A stretch of 64,000 bases of DNA, from contig CALVUI010000003.1 of assembly GCA_944363565.1 (NCBI GenBank), positions 18,898 through 82,897 on the forward strand. The letters run 5' to 3'. Below are positions 51,446-59,302 of the stretch, one piece after another (the first letter of the stretch is position 1; each line of letters opens with the position of its first letter). A program made the translations under genes and the position numbers. Source of the stretch: an uncultured Bacilli bacterium. GTDB taxonomy: Bacteria > Bacillota_I > Bacilli_A > RFN20 > CAG-826. Below the pieces are notes generated by a model, which worked only from the letters and a program-made list of their open reading frames with translations, was not told where the DNA came from and did not search any database.

Positions 51446-52534
51446 TTATAGGCGCGGGAGGGTGAGGCTGAAGTCCCCTTCGGTGTAGATGTAGGAGGCC
51501 TGGTCCTCGGAGACCGTGACCCTCAGTTGCCCGGCGTACTCCCCTTCGTCCTCGTGGGTCTCGACTTCGAATTCGTAGTCGAGGGTCAGGGTGTTCTGAT
51601 CGATGAGATCCATCAGGTACTTGGCTTCGTGCCCCGGGGTCTCGACCTCGAGTTCCATCTCCTCTTCGAGGCCTTCCCTTTCATAGGAGAGGCTCACTTC
51701 GAGGACCGGGCGCCCGTTTTCGTAATAGTCGTAGCCGTAGCTGACTTCCGACTCCGTCTGTTCGAGCTCGTTCTGGGTCTCGATGACGAGGTAATGGCTT
51801 TCGTCGATGTTGATCTTGAACTCGGTCTCGTATTCGGACTCGTTCCCGGAGACGCTGGCTTCGCGCTTCCCGATCACCTCGTACTTCTGGCCGTCGATCT
51901 CGTAATAGCCCCTGATCGCGAACTCCTGTTCCTCGTCGTCCTGATCAGTCAGGGTTTCGGCGTAATGGAAGACGATCTCCCTTTCTTCCTCGTCGATGAC
52001 CATCTGATAGGGGAACTCCTCCCCTTCGGTATAGGTGATCTTGGAGGGCACGATCTCGTAATCGCTCGAGAGCATGGTCTCGGCGGTCAGCATGAAGGGA
52101 TTGACGTCCAGTAACCTTTCTTCCAATAAAGAAGCGGGAGCCCGTTTCTTCATCGGACGCGGCATCATCGGGGCTTCCCCTTCGAGGGCCGAGAGGAAGT
52201 TCGAACCGCTTAGGACCCCGAAGGCGATCTCTTCGTGCTTGGGGGCCAGGTCAACGTTGACGAGGGAGCCGCCGCCCCCGCCACCGGTTCCGCCTGCGCT
52301 CTCGCTATTAGTGGGGGTGCCGCCCGAAAGAAGGGGCGGCAAGACGACGGCCATGGCCACCGAGGCGGCCAAAACCGGGATCCCGATGCCAAAGAAGACG
52401 GAGGTCTTTTTCCTCTTCTTCCGTTTGGCTTCTTCCCGTTCGAGGTAAATGGCCTTGATGCGGCCGGAAATCTCCGGTACGTCGTCCGGTAGGGCGTCCA
52501 TCAGGGTGTCCTTCATCCTTTCTTCTACTTTCAT
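51446..52534 (-). CDS. membrane anti-sigma factor with extracellular sensor domain
   Basis: 362 residues. A short cytoplasmic N-terminus (1-44, with a basic EEAKRKKRKK end), one membrane helix (about 45-69), a Gly-rich linker (79-90) and a beta-rich acidic outer domain (100-362). The zinc HxxxCxxC of many anti-sigma factors is absent. Position directly after the ECF sigma gene with ATGA overlap, plus the topology, supports the anti-sigma role. Residues ~100-300 are homologous to the neighbouring lipoprotein. Signal unknown. Confidence 0.8.
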   Translation of the reverse strand: MKVEERMKDTLMDALPDDVPEISGRIKAIYLEREEAKRKKRKKTSVFFGIGIPVLAASVAMAVVLPPLLSGGTPTNSESAGGTGGGGGGSLVNVDLAPKHEEIAFGVLSGSNFLSALEGEAPMMPRPMKKRAPASLLEERLLDVNPFMLTAETMLSSDYEIVPSKITYTEGEEFPYQMVIDEEEREIVFHYAETLTDQDDEEQEFAIRGYYEIDGQKYEVIGKREASVSGNESEYETEFKINIDESHYLVIETQNELEQTESEVSYGYDYYENGRPVLEVSLSYEREGLEEEMELEVETPGHEAKYLMDLIDQNTLTLDYEFEVETHEDEGEYAGQLRVTVSEDQASYIYTEGDFSLTLPRL

Positions 52535-53049
52535 ATTCTTTCTCCCAAAGCGGCCGAGAGTTTCTTCCGCGCTTCCTGGTAGGACCAGGTCAAGGTGCCG
52601 ACGGGGATGCCTTTCATCTTCGAGATCTCCTTGAAGGAATACTCCCCCAGGGCCCTGAGGATGAAGATTTCGAACTCCTTGGGGCTTAGGAGTTCCTTGA
52701 TCCGTCTGATGAGGCCGGAATCGGGTCCGGGATCGAAGACGGTGTCGACCCCGACTCCTTCATCGAGCTCCTTCTCCCTCTTCCTTTTCATATAGAGGTC
52801 GTAGGAAGCGTTCTTCGCCATCGTCACCAAGTAAGCGGGCAAATCGAGGTCTTCCCTGAGCTTGTTCTTCTTCTCTAGAAGGGCCAAGTAGGTTTCCTGC
52901 ATGATGTCTTCCGCGACTTCCTTGCTCTTAAAGACGCTGTAGGCCGTATAGTAGACGGCCTTCTTGGTGAGGGCGTAGATCTCGTCGAAGGCCGTGAGGT
53001 CTTCGCTTTTCAGCCTCTTGATGATGTCGGAGTAATCTTTGTTTGGCAT
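52531..53049 (-). CDS. ECF-family RNA polymerase sigma factor
   Basis: 172 residues. Region 2 (about 8-80) includes AYSVFKSKEVAEDIMQETYLALLEKKNK, the DIxQExF-like -10 recognition helix; region 4 (about 115-170) has LLSPKEFEIFILRALGEYSFKEISKMKGIPVGTLTWSYQEARKKL, with the -35-reading helix. No anti-sigma-like fusion. It probably directs its own operon and the lipoprotein gene, since both have TTTCCAACA-N17-GTTA upstream. The ATG is 14 nt from the -10-like box. Confidence 0.93.
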   Translation of the reverse strand: MPNKDYSDIIKRLKSEDLTAFDEIYALTKKAVYYTAYSVFKSKEVAEDIMQETYLALLEKKNKLREDLDLPAYLVTMAKNASYDLYMKRKREKELDEGVGVDTVFDPGPDSGLIRRIKELLSPKEFEIFILRALGEYSFKEISKMKGIPVGTLTWSYQEARKKLSAALGERI

Positions 53050-53063
53050 ACCACCATCCTATA

Positions 53064-53093
53064 TAACTGGCTAATTTTCCATTTTGTTGGAAA
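53064..53093 (-). promoter_or_regulatory. ECF-type autoregulatory promoter of the sigma operon
   Basis: Minus strand TTTCCAACAAA (53083-53093), 17 nt after CCAACA, then GTTA (53064-53067). Identical -35 block and spacing to the lipoprotein promoter. Confidence 0.7.
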
Positions 53094-53120
53094 CTTTGTC
53101 CACTTAGGTGAATTTCATGG

Positions 53121-53144
53121 AAAAAGGGGGCGCGGGGCGCCCCC
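53121..53144 (-). terminator. Rho-independent terminator after the feo operon
   Basis: GGGGGCGC / GCGCCCCC stem with a 3-nt loop, then T5 on the minus strand, between the FeoB-associated gene and the sigma promoter. Confidence 0.93.
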
Positions 53145-53165
53145 AGTCATAAGGAGAGAAACGGA

Positions 53166-53348
53166 CTATTTTGTGTTTTCCTTCTTCTTCATGGCCTTAT
53201 AGGCCTTGACGAGGTCCTTGCCTTTACTATGGCAGCACCCGCAGTCATCGAAGCCGGCCTTCCCCTTGAGGTTGTTACGGATTTGATAAATGAAGATGAA
53301 GGCGGCGTAGAGGAGAACCGCCACCCCGATTACGATGGCGATCCACAT
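53166..53348 (-). CDS. FeoB-associated Cys-rich membrane protein
   Basis: 60 residues: one N-terminal membrane helix (WIAIVIGVAVLLYAAFIFIY), then a cytoplasmic tail with FDDCGCCHSKGKDL, the three-Cys cluster of PF12669 proteins that follow feoB in many Firmicutes. It overlaps the feoB 3' end by 19 bases. Probably an accessory for ferrous iron handling, like FeoC in position but unrelated. Confidence 0.9.
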   Translation of the reverse strand: MWIAIVIGVAVLLYAAFIFIYQIRNNLKGKAGFDDCGCCHSKGKDLVKAYKAMKKKENTK

Positions 53349-55636
53349 TCGGCGTTCTCCTTTTTGGTCTTGTAACGGTCATAGAGGAAGAGACCGACGA
53401 GACCGAGGACGAAGAGAGGAACGAAGATGGCGATGGTCCAGACGTAGTCGATCATGAGGTAGAAGGCCATGGCCACGATGTAGGAGACGACGAGCCAGAA
53501 GATGATGGTCCACTTGAAGGAACCCTTCGGGAGTTCGCTCTTGGCGGTGGCGACGGCGGCGAAGCAAGGAATCGTCAGCATGTTGAAGATGATGAAGGCG
53601 ATGGCCCCGCCGGCGGTAAGGCCGGTGGCTTGGATCATGGTCGCCAGCACCATATCATCGCCCACCCCTTCGATGGAGGCCAAGGCCCCGATCGAGACCG
53701 CCAGGGTCCCGAGGGTCCCGATGGCGTTTTCCTTGGCCATGAGGCCGGTGACAACGGCAACGGCGAAGACCCAACCAAGGCTATTGAGCTGGGCCCCAAA
53801 GCCAAGCGGCGTGAAGAGGGGCTGCATGAACTGGCCAAAACTCGCCAATATCGAAGACGAGCTGCCCTCGTCGGAGAGGTAAGTCCAGTTCCAGGAAAGG
53901 TGTTGGAGCAACCAGATGAGGACGGTGGTGGCGAAGATGATAGTGAAGGCCTTCTTGAGGAAGTGCTTCATCTTGTCGTAGAGGTGGATCATGAGGGCCC
54001 GGGGCTGTGGAAGATGGTAGGCCGGTAGCTCCATGATGAAGGGCGGGACCTTCTCCCTTCTAGTGGTCATGTGCATGGCGAGGACCGAGACCAGGGCCAC
54101 GATCATGCCGAGCAAATACATCGATAAGGTGATGAGGTCGACATAGGGCATCCCGAACATGATGGCGATGCCACCGCTGACGGCGGTCAAAATCGGTAAC
54201 TTGGCCCCGCAGCTGAAGAAGGGGATGACGCGGATGGTTTGGATCTTTTCGTTGTCGGTCCCCAAGGTCCTGGTGTTCATGATAGCCGGGACCGAGCACC
54301 CAAAGCCCATGATCATCGGGAGGAAGGCCCGACCCGATAAGCCGAAGCGGCGGAAGATGCGGTCGAGCAAGAAGGCGACGCGGGCCATGTAGCCGGAGTC
54401 TTCGAGGATCGAGAAGAAGAGGAAGAGCAAGAGGATCTGGGGCAAGAAGCCGAGGACCGCGAAGATGCCACCGAGGACACCGTCGCAGACGAGGGAAGAA
54501 ACCCACTCGTACTCGGGGGTTGCGATGGCTGCAAACCCTTCGGCGACCAGACCTTGGAGCCAGCCGGTGAAGCCGTTGAGGAGGTTCATGATGAGAACCC
54601 CGGGTGAGGCCAGGCCGGACTCGCCGATGAAGAAGCCGGTCCAGGCCGAATCCCCGAGATCGGGGACCACGATCCCTTCCCCGAAGGCCCCCATGGCCTG
54701 GAGGTAGAGGAAGTCTTCCGAGAAGACGAGGTGGAAGATCACGAGAAGGATGACGATGAAGATCGGGATCCCGGCCCACTTGTTGGTCAGGACCTTATCG
54801 ACCTTGTCGGAAAGGGTGAGGCGCGGGGCCTTGTCTGTCTTCTTTTCCTCGCTTGCCTTCCTTTTCATGAGGGGGGCGCATTCCCGGGAAATATAGAGGT
54901 AACGGGCATCGGCCAAGTCGGCTTCGTAGTCCCTCTCGTCCCCTTCCTTGAGGGCGTTGACTTCGTTATAGGCCTCGGCGTTGGCCTTAATTTCGATTTC
55001 GTCGTTTTCCAAGGCCTTTATTGCGTGGAACAAGGGGTTGGCGATTTCCCGTTTTTGGTAAATCGGGACCGCTTTTGCAAAGATTTCGGTTAGGGAGGAG
55101 TCATTGACCACGCTCTTGCCAAGGCGCTTTTCCTTCGAGGCCTCATAGGCCTTTTCCATGAGCCCGCTGAGGTTGTTTTGTTTCAGGGCCGAGATGCCGA
55201 TGACGGGCACTCCGAGGATTTTGGAAAGCTTTTCCTCATCGATGGAAGCCCCTTCCTTCTTGAGGAGGTCTTCCATGTTGAGGGCCACGACCACCGGGAC
55301 GTCCATTTCCAAGAGTTGGGTGGTGAGATAGAGGTTACGTTCCAAATTGGTGGCGTCGACGACGTTGATGACGACGTCGGGATGTTCGTCCAAGATGTAG
55401 TTCCTAGACACCACTTCTTCCGAGGTATAGGGGGAAAGGGAATAGATCCCCGGGAGGTCGATCACTTCGATCCGTACTCCCTTCTTACCCTTGTAGACGC
55501 CCGAACGTTTTTCCACCGTGACCCCGGGCCAGTTCCCGACGTAGGCGGTGGCCCCGGTCAGGGAGTTGAAGAGGGTCGTCTTGCCGCAGTTGGGATTGCC
55601 GGCCAAGGCAACGGTGATTTTCTTTTCTTCGCTCAT
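53330..55636 (-). CDS. feoB: ferrous iron transporter FeoB
   Basis: 768-residue inner-membrane Fe2+ importer. The N-terminal G domain has GNPNCGKTTLFN (G1, residue 13), DLPGIYSLSPY (G3) and ALNMEDLL (G4), followed by a helical GDI-like spacer to about 270. The membrane part begins near 290 with about ten helices, including the Gate motifs (MGFGCSVPAIMNTRTLG with the Cys, and FFSCGAKLPIL). The start overlaps feoA by 4 bases. The next gene encodes its Cys-rich partner. Confidence 0.97.
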   Translation of the reverse strand: MSEEKKITVALAGNPNCGKTTLFNSLTGATAYVGNWPGVTVEKRSGVYKGKKGVRIEVIDLPGIYSLSPYTSEEVVSRNYILDEHPDVVINVVDATNLERNLYLTTQLLEMDVPVVVALNMEDLLKKEGASIDEEKLSKILGVPVIGISALKQNNLSGLMEKAYEASKEKRLGKSVVNDSSLTEIFAKAVPIYQKREIANPLFHAIKALENDEIEIKANAEAYNEVNALKEGDERDYEADLADARYLYISRECAPLMKRKASEEKKTDKAPRLTLSDKVDKVLTNKWAGIPIFIVILLVIFHLVFSEDFLYLQAMGAFGEGIVVPDLGDSAWTGFFIGESGLASPGVLIMNLLNGFTGWLQGLVAEGFAAIATPEYEWVSSLVCDGVLGGIFAVLGFLPQILLLFLFFSILEDSGYMARVAFLLDRIFRRFGLSGRAFLPMIMGFGCSVPAIMNTRTLGTDNEKIQTIRVIPFFSCGAKLPILTAVSGGIAIMFGMPYVDLITLSMYLLGMIVALVSVLAMHMTTRREKVPPFIMELPAYHLPQPRALMIHLYDKMKHFLKKAFTIIFATTVLIWLLQHLSWNWTYLSDEGSSSSILASFGQFMQPLFTPLGFGAQLNSLGWVFAVAVVTGLMAKENAIGTLGTLAVSIGALASIEGVGDDMVLATMIQATGLTAGGAIAFIIFNMLTIPCFAAVATAKSELPKGSFKWTIIFWLVVSYIVAMAFYLMIDYVWTIAIFVPLFVLGLVGLFLYDRYKTKKENAECGSPS

Positions 55637-55875
55637 TGTCTCTCCTCCGGCATTTCGATCTCGCAGTACTTCGCCTCGTCTTTCCTGAGGCTCAATTCAT
55701 AGCCCCGGACCGTGATCTCGAGGGGATCGCCCAAGGGGGCTTTCTTTCTGAGGTAAACCTTGGTTCCGGGAGTGAGGCCCATGTCGAAGAGACGCCTTCT
55801 GATCTTTCCTTCACCCGTCACCTTGACGATCGTCCCTTCTTGGCCGACCGCCATCAAGTCAATGCGTGAAATCAT
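55633..55875 (-). CDS. feoA: FeoA domain protein
   Basis: 80 residues, SH3-like fold. Typical text: GQEGTIVKVTGEGKIRRRLFDMGLTPGTKVYLRKKAPLGDPLEITVRGYELSLRKDEA. It docks on FeoB to support iron uptake. It is placed between a second FeoA-like gene (10-nt gap) and feoB (ATGA overlap). Confidence 0.95.
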   Translation of the reverse strand: MISRIDLMAVGQEGTIVKVTGEGKIRRRLFDMGLTPGTKVYLRKKAPLGDPLEITVRGYELSLRKDEAKYCEIEMPEERQ

Positions 55876-55885
55876 CGAAATTCTC

Positions 55886-56104
55886 CTAACAGACGTAGAT
55901 ATGCGAAGATAATTGACGGTCCAAGGCCAAACGCGTCCCTTTGATCAAAACGATCGAGCCACCGTTTGGGTCATGGCTGATGATTTCGAGCTCCCCTGAA
56001 TCGGTGAAGCCTAGTTCACGGAGCCTTTGGAGCAATCTCTGATCCGAGACCCTCAGTTTGGCGATACGGAGTTTCGTATCGGTCGGTGCGATGGCAAGTG
56101 GCAT
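55886..56104 (-). CDS. FeoA-like protein (second copy)
   Basis: 72 residues: MPLAIAPTDTKLRIAKLRVSDQ, then LLQRLRELGFTDSGELEIISHDPNGGSIVLIKGTRLALDR, a shorter, diverged FeoA. I choose ATG 56104 because AAGGAG then lies 6 nt upstream; the ATG at 56110 abuts it. First gene of the feo operon. Two FeoA proteins ahead of one FeoB is common in Firmicutes. Confidence 0.9.
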   Translation of the reverse strand: MPLAIAPTDTKLRIAKLRVSDQRLLQRLRELGFTDSGELEIISHDPNGGSIVLIKGTRLALDRQLSSHIYVC

Positions 56105-56116
56105 ATACATCTCCTT

Positions 56117-56132
56117 GTTAGTCCTATCTAAC
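56117..56132 (-). promoter_or_regulatory. DtxR-like operator at the feo promoter
   Basis: Inverted repeat GTTAG-N6-CTAAC (on the minus strand GTTAGATAGGACTAAC), like the TTAGGTTAG...CTAACCTAA box of DtxR/IdeR-family repressors. It covers about +2 to +17 of the feo transcript. Confidence 0.6.
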
Positions 56133-56140
56133 TCGCCACT

Positions 56141-56168
56141 AATATAAACCTAAATTCCGCGCATGCAA
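56141..56168 (-). promoter_or_regulatory. promoter of the feo operon
   Basis: Minus strand TTGCAT (56163-56168), 16-nt spacer, TATATT (56141-56146). The start point falls just before the DtxR-like operator. Confidence 0.6.
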
Positions 56169-56190
56169 GGGAAAGTTACAAGCAACTAAC

Positions 56191-56219
56191 TTGAGTTCTT
56201 CTTCCGCCTGTTTTTTAAT
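56191..56219 (+). promoter_or_regulatory. promoter of the DtxR-family gene, leaderless
   Basis: TTGAGT (56191-56196), 17-nt spacer, TTTAAT (56214-56219); the ATG follows 6 nt later. A CAAG-N7-CTTG repeat lies across the -35 region (56179-56193). Confidence 0.5.
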
Positions 56220-56225
56220 ACAAGC

Positions 56226-56615
56226 ATGGAAAACACCAACACCCACGAATCGAGCGAAGATTATCTCGAACGGATCCTCATGCTTTCCGAGAACGGAACC
56301 AAACTCGTGAAAGCCGTCGACCTCTCGGTTTCGATGGGTTTTAGCAAGCCATCGGTCTCGGTCGCCCTCAAGAAACTCGAGGCCCAAGGCTATGTCTATC
56401 TGGGTGAAAGGCAGTCTCTCCACCTGACACCCGAAGGCCTCGAAATCGCCGAAAGGGTCTATGAACGCCACCAAATATTGGCAAAGATGCTGATGGCCAT
56501 CGGGGTCGACCAAAAGACGGCCTGCAAGGACGCCTGCCGCATCGAACACGATCTAAGCGATGAGACCTGGAATGCCCTCAAGGAGCATTACCAGCATTAT
56601 CTAAAGAAAGACTAA
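56226..56615 (+). CDS. DtxR/MntR-family metal-dependent repressor
   Basis: 129 residues: N-terminal winged helix (SSEDYLERILMLSENGTKLVKAVDLSVSMGFSKPSVSVALKKLEAQGYV, about 9-58) and a dimerisation/metal domain with ERHQILAKMLMAIGVDQKTACKDACRIEHDLSDET. The metal ligands Glu/His/Cys positions (RHQI, ACRIEHD) are those of MntR/DtxR-type proteins; no SH3 domain. Divergent from feo with a DtxR-like box in between, so it is likely the iron sensor for this cluster. Its stop overlaps the convergent CNNM gene by 4 bases. Confidence 0.92.
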   Translation: MENTNTHESSEDYLERILMLSENGTKLVKAVDLSVSMGFSKPSVSVALKKLEAQGYVYLGERQSLHLTPEGLEIAERVYERHQILAKMLMAIGVDQKTACKDACRIEHDLSDETWNALKEHYQHYLKKD

Positions 56616-57916
56616 TCCTCTTTCTCTTCCAGTTTCCTAATCAGGACCTTGCGGATGACCTTGCGGGCTCCGAAGGCCAAGACCTTGAAGCTATAGCCTC
56701 CGTATTCGAGGACCTTGCTGGTATCGACATCCGACTCGCCGGAAAGCTCGTTGAGGAAGCCGGCGAGGGTTTCGGAATCGGTTTCGGTTTCGTCGAAGTC
56801 GAGGCCCAGTTCCTCGAAGAGTTCCTCGAGGTTCATGGCCCCGTCGGCGATGTAGGTCCCTTCTCCCCTTTGGACGAAGGGTTCGTCGGCGTGGTCGGTT
56901 TCATCCCAGATCTCCCCGACGATTTCCTCAATGATGTCTTCGGCGGTCACAAGACCTTCAAAACCACCATACTCATCCATGATGGCGGCGATCCTCGTCT
57001 TCTTGCTCCGCATCGTATCCAAGATGTCGGAGATGTCTTCGCTTCGATGGAAGAAGATCATCGGCCGGACCAAGGGGGCGATGGAATCGCCCTTCCCACT
57101 GAGGTTGAGGGCGATGATGTCGCGAAGGCGGACATAGCCGAGGATGTTGTCGATCGTATTTTCGTAGACCGGGAAGCGGGAATGGCCAAAGGCCCCGGGC
57201 TTCTTCAAAATGACGGAGGCCGGCTCGTGGATCGAGACGGCGAAGACCTTGACCCGCGGGGTCAGGATTTCAAAGGCCTTGGCGGTGGCAAAATCGACGG
57301 TGCCCCTGAGGAGATCGGCTTCTTCTTCGCTTAAGGTCCCCTTCTCCTCGCTTTCGTCGATCATCTCCTGGAGATCGTCTTCCTGCGACTTCTGTTCTGG
57401 TAATAGTTTAAGGATCGGATAGCTGACGATCCGGCCGAAACCACCGACGCAGAAAGTAATGGGCAAGGTGATCCAATAACAGACCTGGATGATGGGGGCG
57501 TAGTTGATGGAAAGACCCATGTTTTTGATCTTCCCAAGGCTTTTTGCGATGATTTCGCCGAAAGTGATCTTGAAAACAAGGACGATCAAAGAGGCAATGA
57601 GACCAAAGGTTTCCTGCATCGCGGGATCGGCGATCCCGAAGACCTCGATGGCAAGGGCGACACCTAGCAAGGTCGAGACCGAGTCGAGGCCGGCGTTGAT
57701 GGTGTCATTGAATAAAAGGATGGTGGAAATGGTCTTGTCGTAACCTTCGCTGAGCTTATAGGCCACCTTCCTCTTGTAGCTATTGGGGTTCTTTTCGAGT
57801 TCCCGGGATAGACGGCTGAGGGTCAATGACCCGTAGGCCATGTCGGCCGAGGAAAAGAAGACGGAGCCGACAAGCAAGACGACGAGAACGACGGAGTAGG
57901 CGATGATCAAGGTCAT
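56612..57916 (-). CDS. CNNM/CorC-type membrane protein (DUF21, CBS pair, CorC_HlyC)
   Basis: 434 residues: N-terminal DUF21 with about four helices (to ~190; LLVGSVFFSSADMAYGSLT), a CBS pair (about 205-325; TPRVKVFAVSIHEPA, RFPVYENTIDNILGYV) and a C-terminal transporter-associated domain (from ~345; DGAMNLEELFEELG). Such proteins export magnesium or related cations; the old name is hemolysin C family. It is coupled by 4 bases to a paralogue upstream. Confidence 0.9.
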   Translation of the reverse strand: MTLIIAYSVVLVVLLVGSVFFSSADMAYGSLTLSRLSRELEKNPNSYKRKVAYKLSEGYDKTISTILLFNDTINAGLDSVSTLLGVALAIEVFGIADPAMQETFGLIASLIVLVFKITFGEIIAKSLGKIKNMGLSINYAPIIQVCYWITLPITFCVGGFGRIVSYPILKLLPEQKSQEDDLQEMIDESEEKGTLSEEEADLLRGTVDFATAKAFEILTPRVKVFAVSIHEPASVILKKPGAFGHSRFPVYENTIDNILGYVRLRDIIALNLSGKGDSIAPLVRPMIFFHRSEDISDILDTMRSKKTRIAAIMDEYGGFEGLVTAEDIIEEIVGEIWDETDHADEPFVQRGEGTYIADGAMNLEELFEELGLDFDETETDSETLAGFLNELSGESDVDTSKVLEYGGYSFKVLAFGARKVIRKVLIRKLEEKED

Positions 57917-59037
57917 TTGGCCACCTCCGGCGCGACATAGGCCACGGGATCGGACGCCACCAGTTCATCGAGGATGTCGTCGAGGGTGACGATCCCGATC
58001 GTCTTCCCTTCCCCCGATTTGACGATCGCCATGTGGAGTTTTTCGCCCGTCAGGTCTTCGAAGGCACTGAGGAGATCCTGGTCCTCTTTGATTTCCAAAA
58101 TCGGAAGCAAAGAAGAATGGGGATCGAGGTGGGGGTCTTCGTAATAGTCCCGGAAGTAGATGTTGATCCCGAGGATCCCAATGATGTTTTCCTTTTCGTC
58201 ACGGTAGACGGGGATCCGGCTGTAGGATGAGGAAAGAAGCTGTTCGTTGAGGGTCTTGGCCACGAGGTCTTCTTCGTTGATGGCGTAGACCTTTTCCAAA
58301 GGAGTGTAGACGTTGGAGACCTTGAGGCTCGATAGGCCGAGGGCCTTCTTCAGCATGTTGACCTCATCGGGTTCGAGAAGTTCTTCCTCTTCCTTGGTAA
58401 GGCTGGTTTCCAAAACCGCTTCATCGGCTTTTTCCAGGAGGTCTTCCTTGCTCAAAAGGTCATCTTCCTTAATGCGGAAAAGCTTATGAACCCCTTTGAG
58501 GATGAGCTTGAAGATGAAGATGATGGGGAAAAGGATGATCGAAAGGATGTAGTCGGGCCAGGCCAAGAACGCGGCCATCCGGTTGGGTATGGCTTTCGAA
58601 AGGATCTTCGGGACCGTATCGGAAACGACGTAGACCAAGAAGGCCATGACCACGGTCGAAAGGATGGCTTCCACCGAGTCCCCGAGGCCATACAAATTGC
58701 AGATGTGATAGAAGATGATGGCCGAGATCGAGGACATCAGGGTCTGGACGATGTTGTTTCCGACCAGGACCGAGACCAAGGTCGATTCGAAGCGTTCGGT
58801 GAGCTTGACGACGATCTTGGCCGTCTTGTTCCCTTTCTCCGCTTCGGCTTTGAAGTGGTACTTGTCACAATTGCTAAAGGCGTTTTCAGAGGCAGAAAAA
58901 AGGCCCGAGATGATAAGCATCACCGCGATGAGGACGATGGAAAGCCATAAAGGCATCCCATATACGGTCACCTCGGATATGTCATTTATGAGTATGGGTA
59001 TTCGGGCCAAATCGGGACAACAGTCGGGTTCAGGCAT
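57913..59037 (-). CDS. CNNM/CorC-type membrane protein, shorter paralogue
   Basis: 374 residues: DUF21 domain with helices (about 28-190; SGLFSASENAFSNCDKYHF) and a CBS pair (about 215-370; VSNVYTPLEKVYAINEED, SRIPVYRDEKENIIGILG). It lacks the C-terminal CorC_HlyC domain of its neighbour and ends soon after DDILDELVASD. The pair probably forms a heteromer. The start is unsure: ATG 59037 has no Shine-Dalgarno; the membrane domain begins only at MPLWLSI (residue 28), so a later start (GTG or ATG) is possible. Confidence 0.85.
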   Translation of the reverse strand: MPEPDCCPDLARIPILINDISEVTVYGMPLWLSIVLIAVMLIISGLFSASENAFSNCDKYHFKAEAEKGNKTAKIVVKLTERFESTLVSVLVGNNIVQTLMSSISAIIFYHICNLYGLGDSVEAILSTVVMAFLVYVVSDTVPKILSKAIPNRMAAFLAWPDYILSIILFPIIFIFKLILKGVHKLFRIKEDDLLSKEDLLEKADEAVLETSLTKEEEELLEPDEVNMLKKALGLSSLKVSNVYTPLEKVYAINEEDLVAKTLNEQLLSSSYSRIPVYRDEKENIIGILGINIYFRDYYEDPHLDPHSSLLPILEIKEDQDLLSAFEDLTGEKLHMAIVKSGEGKTIGIVTLDDILDELVASDPVAYVAPEVAK

Positions 59038-59244
59038 ATTTCGGGGGATATATTAACAAACACTTAATTGAATGCAATGGGAGGGCCCTAGGGAGGGGGA
59101 TAGTTACCAAAAGGATACTTCCCAATATTCATTAGAAAAGTAAGAGCCCGGGAAGGAACCAGTTGAAGGAAATATGGCCATTTCTTTTGCCCAATTCTGC
59201 CCGTTTTGCGTCTGTTTGAATTTGGGGTTTAGATATAACTCACC

Positions 59245-59273
59245 TTTAAACTTCTATGGCAATTACTTATAAT
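59245..59273 (+). promoter_or_regulatory. promoter of the AlbA-type regulator gene
   Basis: TTTAAA (59245-59250), 17-nt spacer, TATAAT (59268-59273) in an A/T-rich 265-nt gap (59038-59302). The leader is about 23 nt with no Shine-Dalgarno; a second AATAAT ends 5 nt before the ATG. Otherwise I see nothing in this gap. Confidence 0.5.
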
Positions 59274-59302
59274 CAAAAATATCAAATCACGAATAATCAA
59301 AG

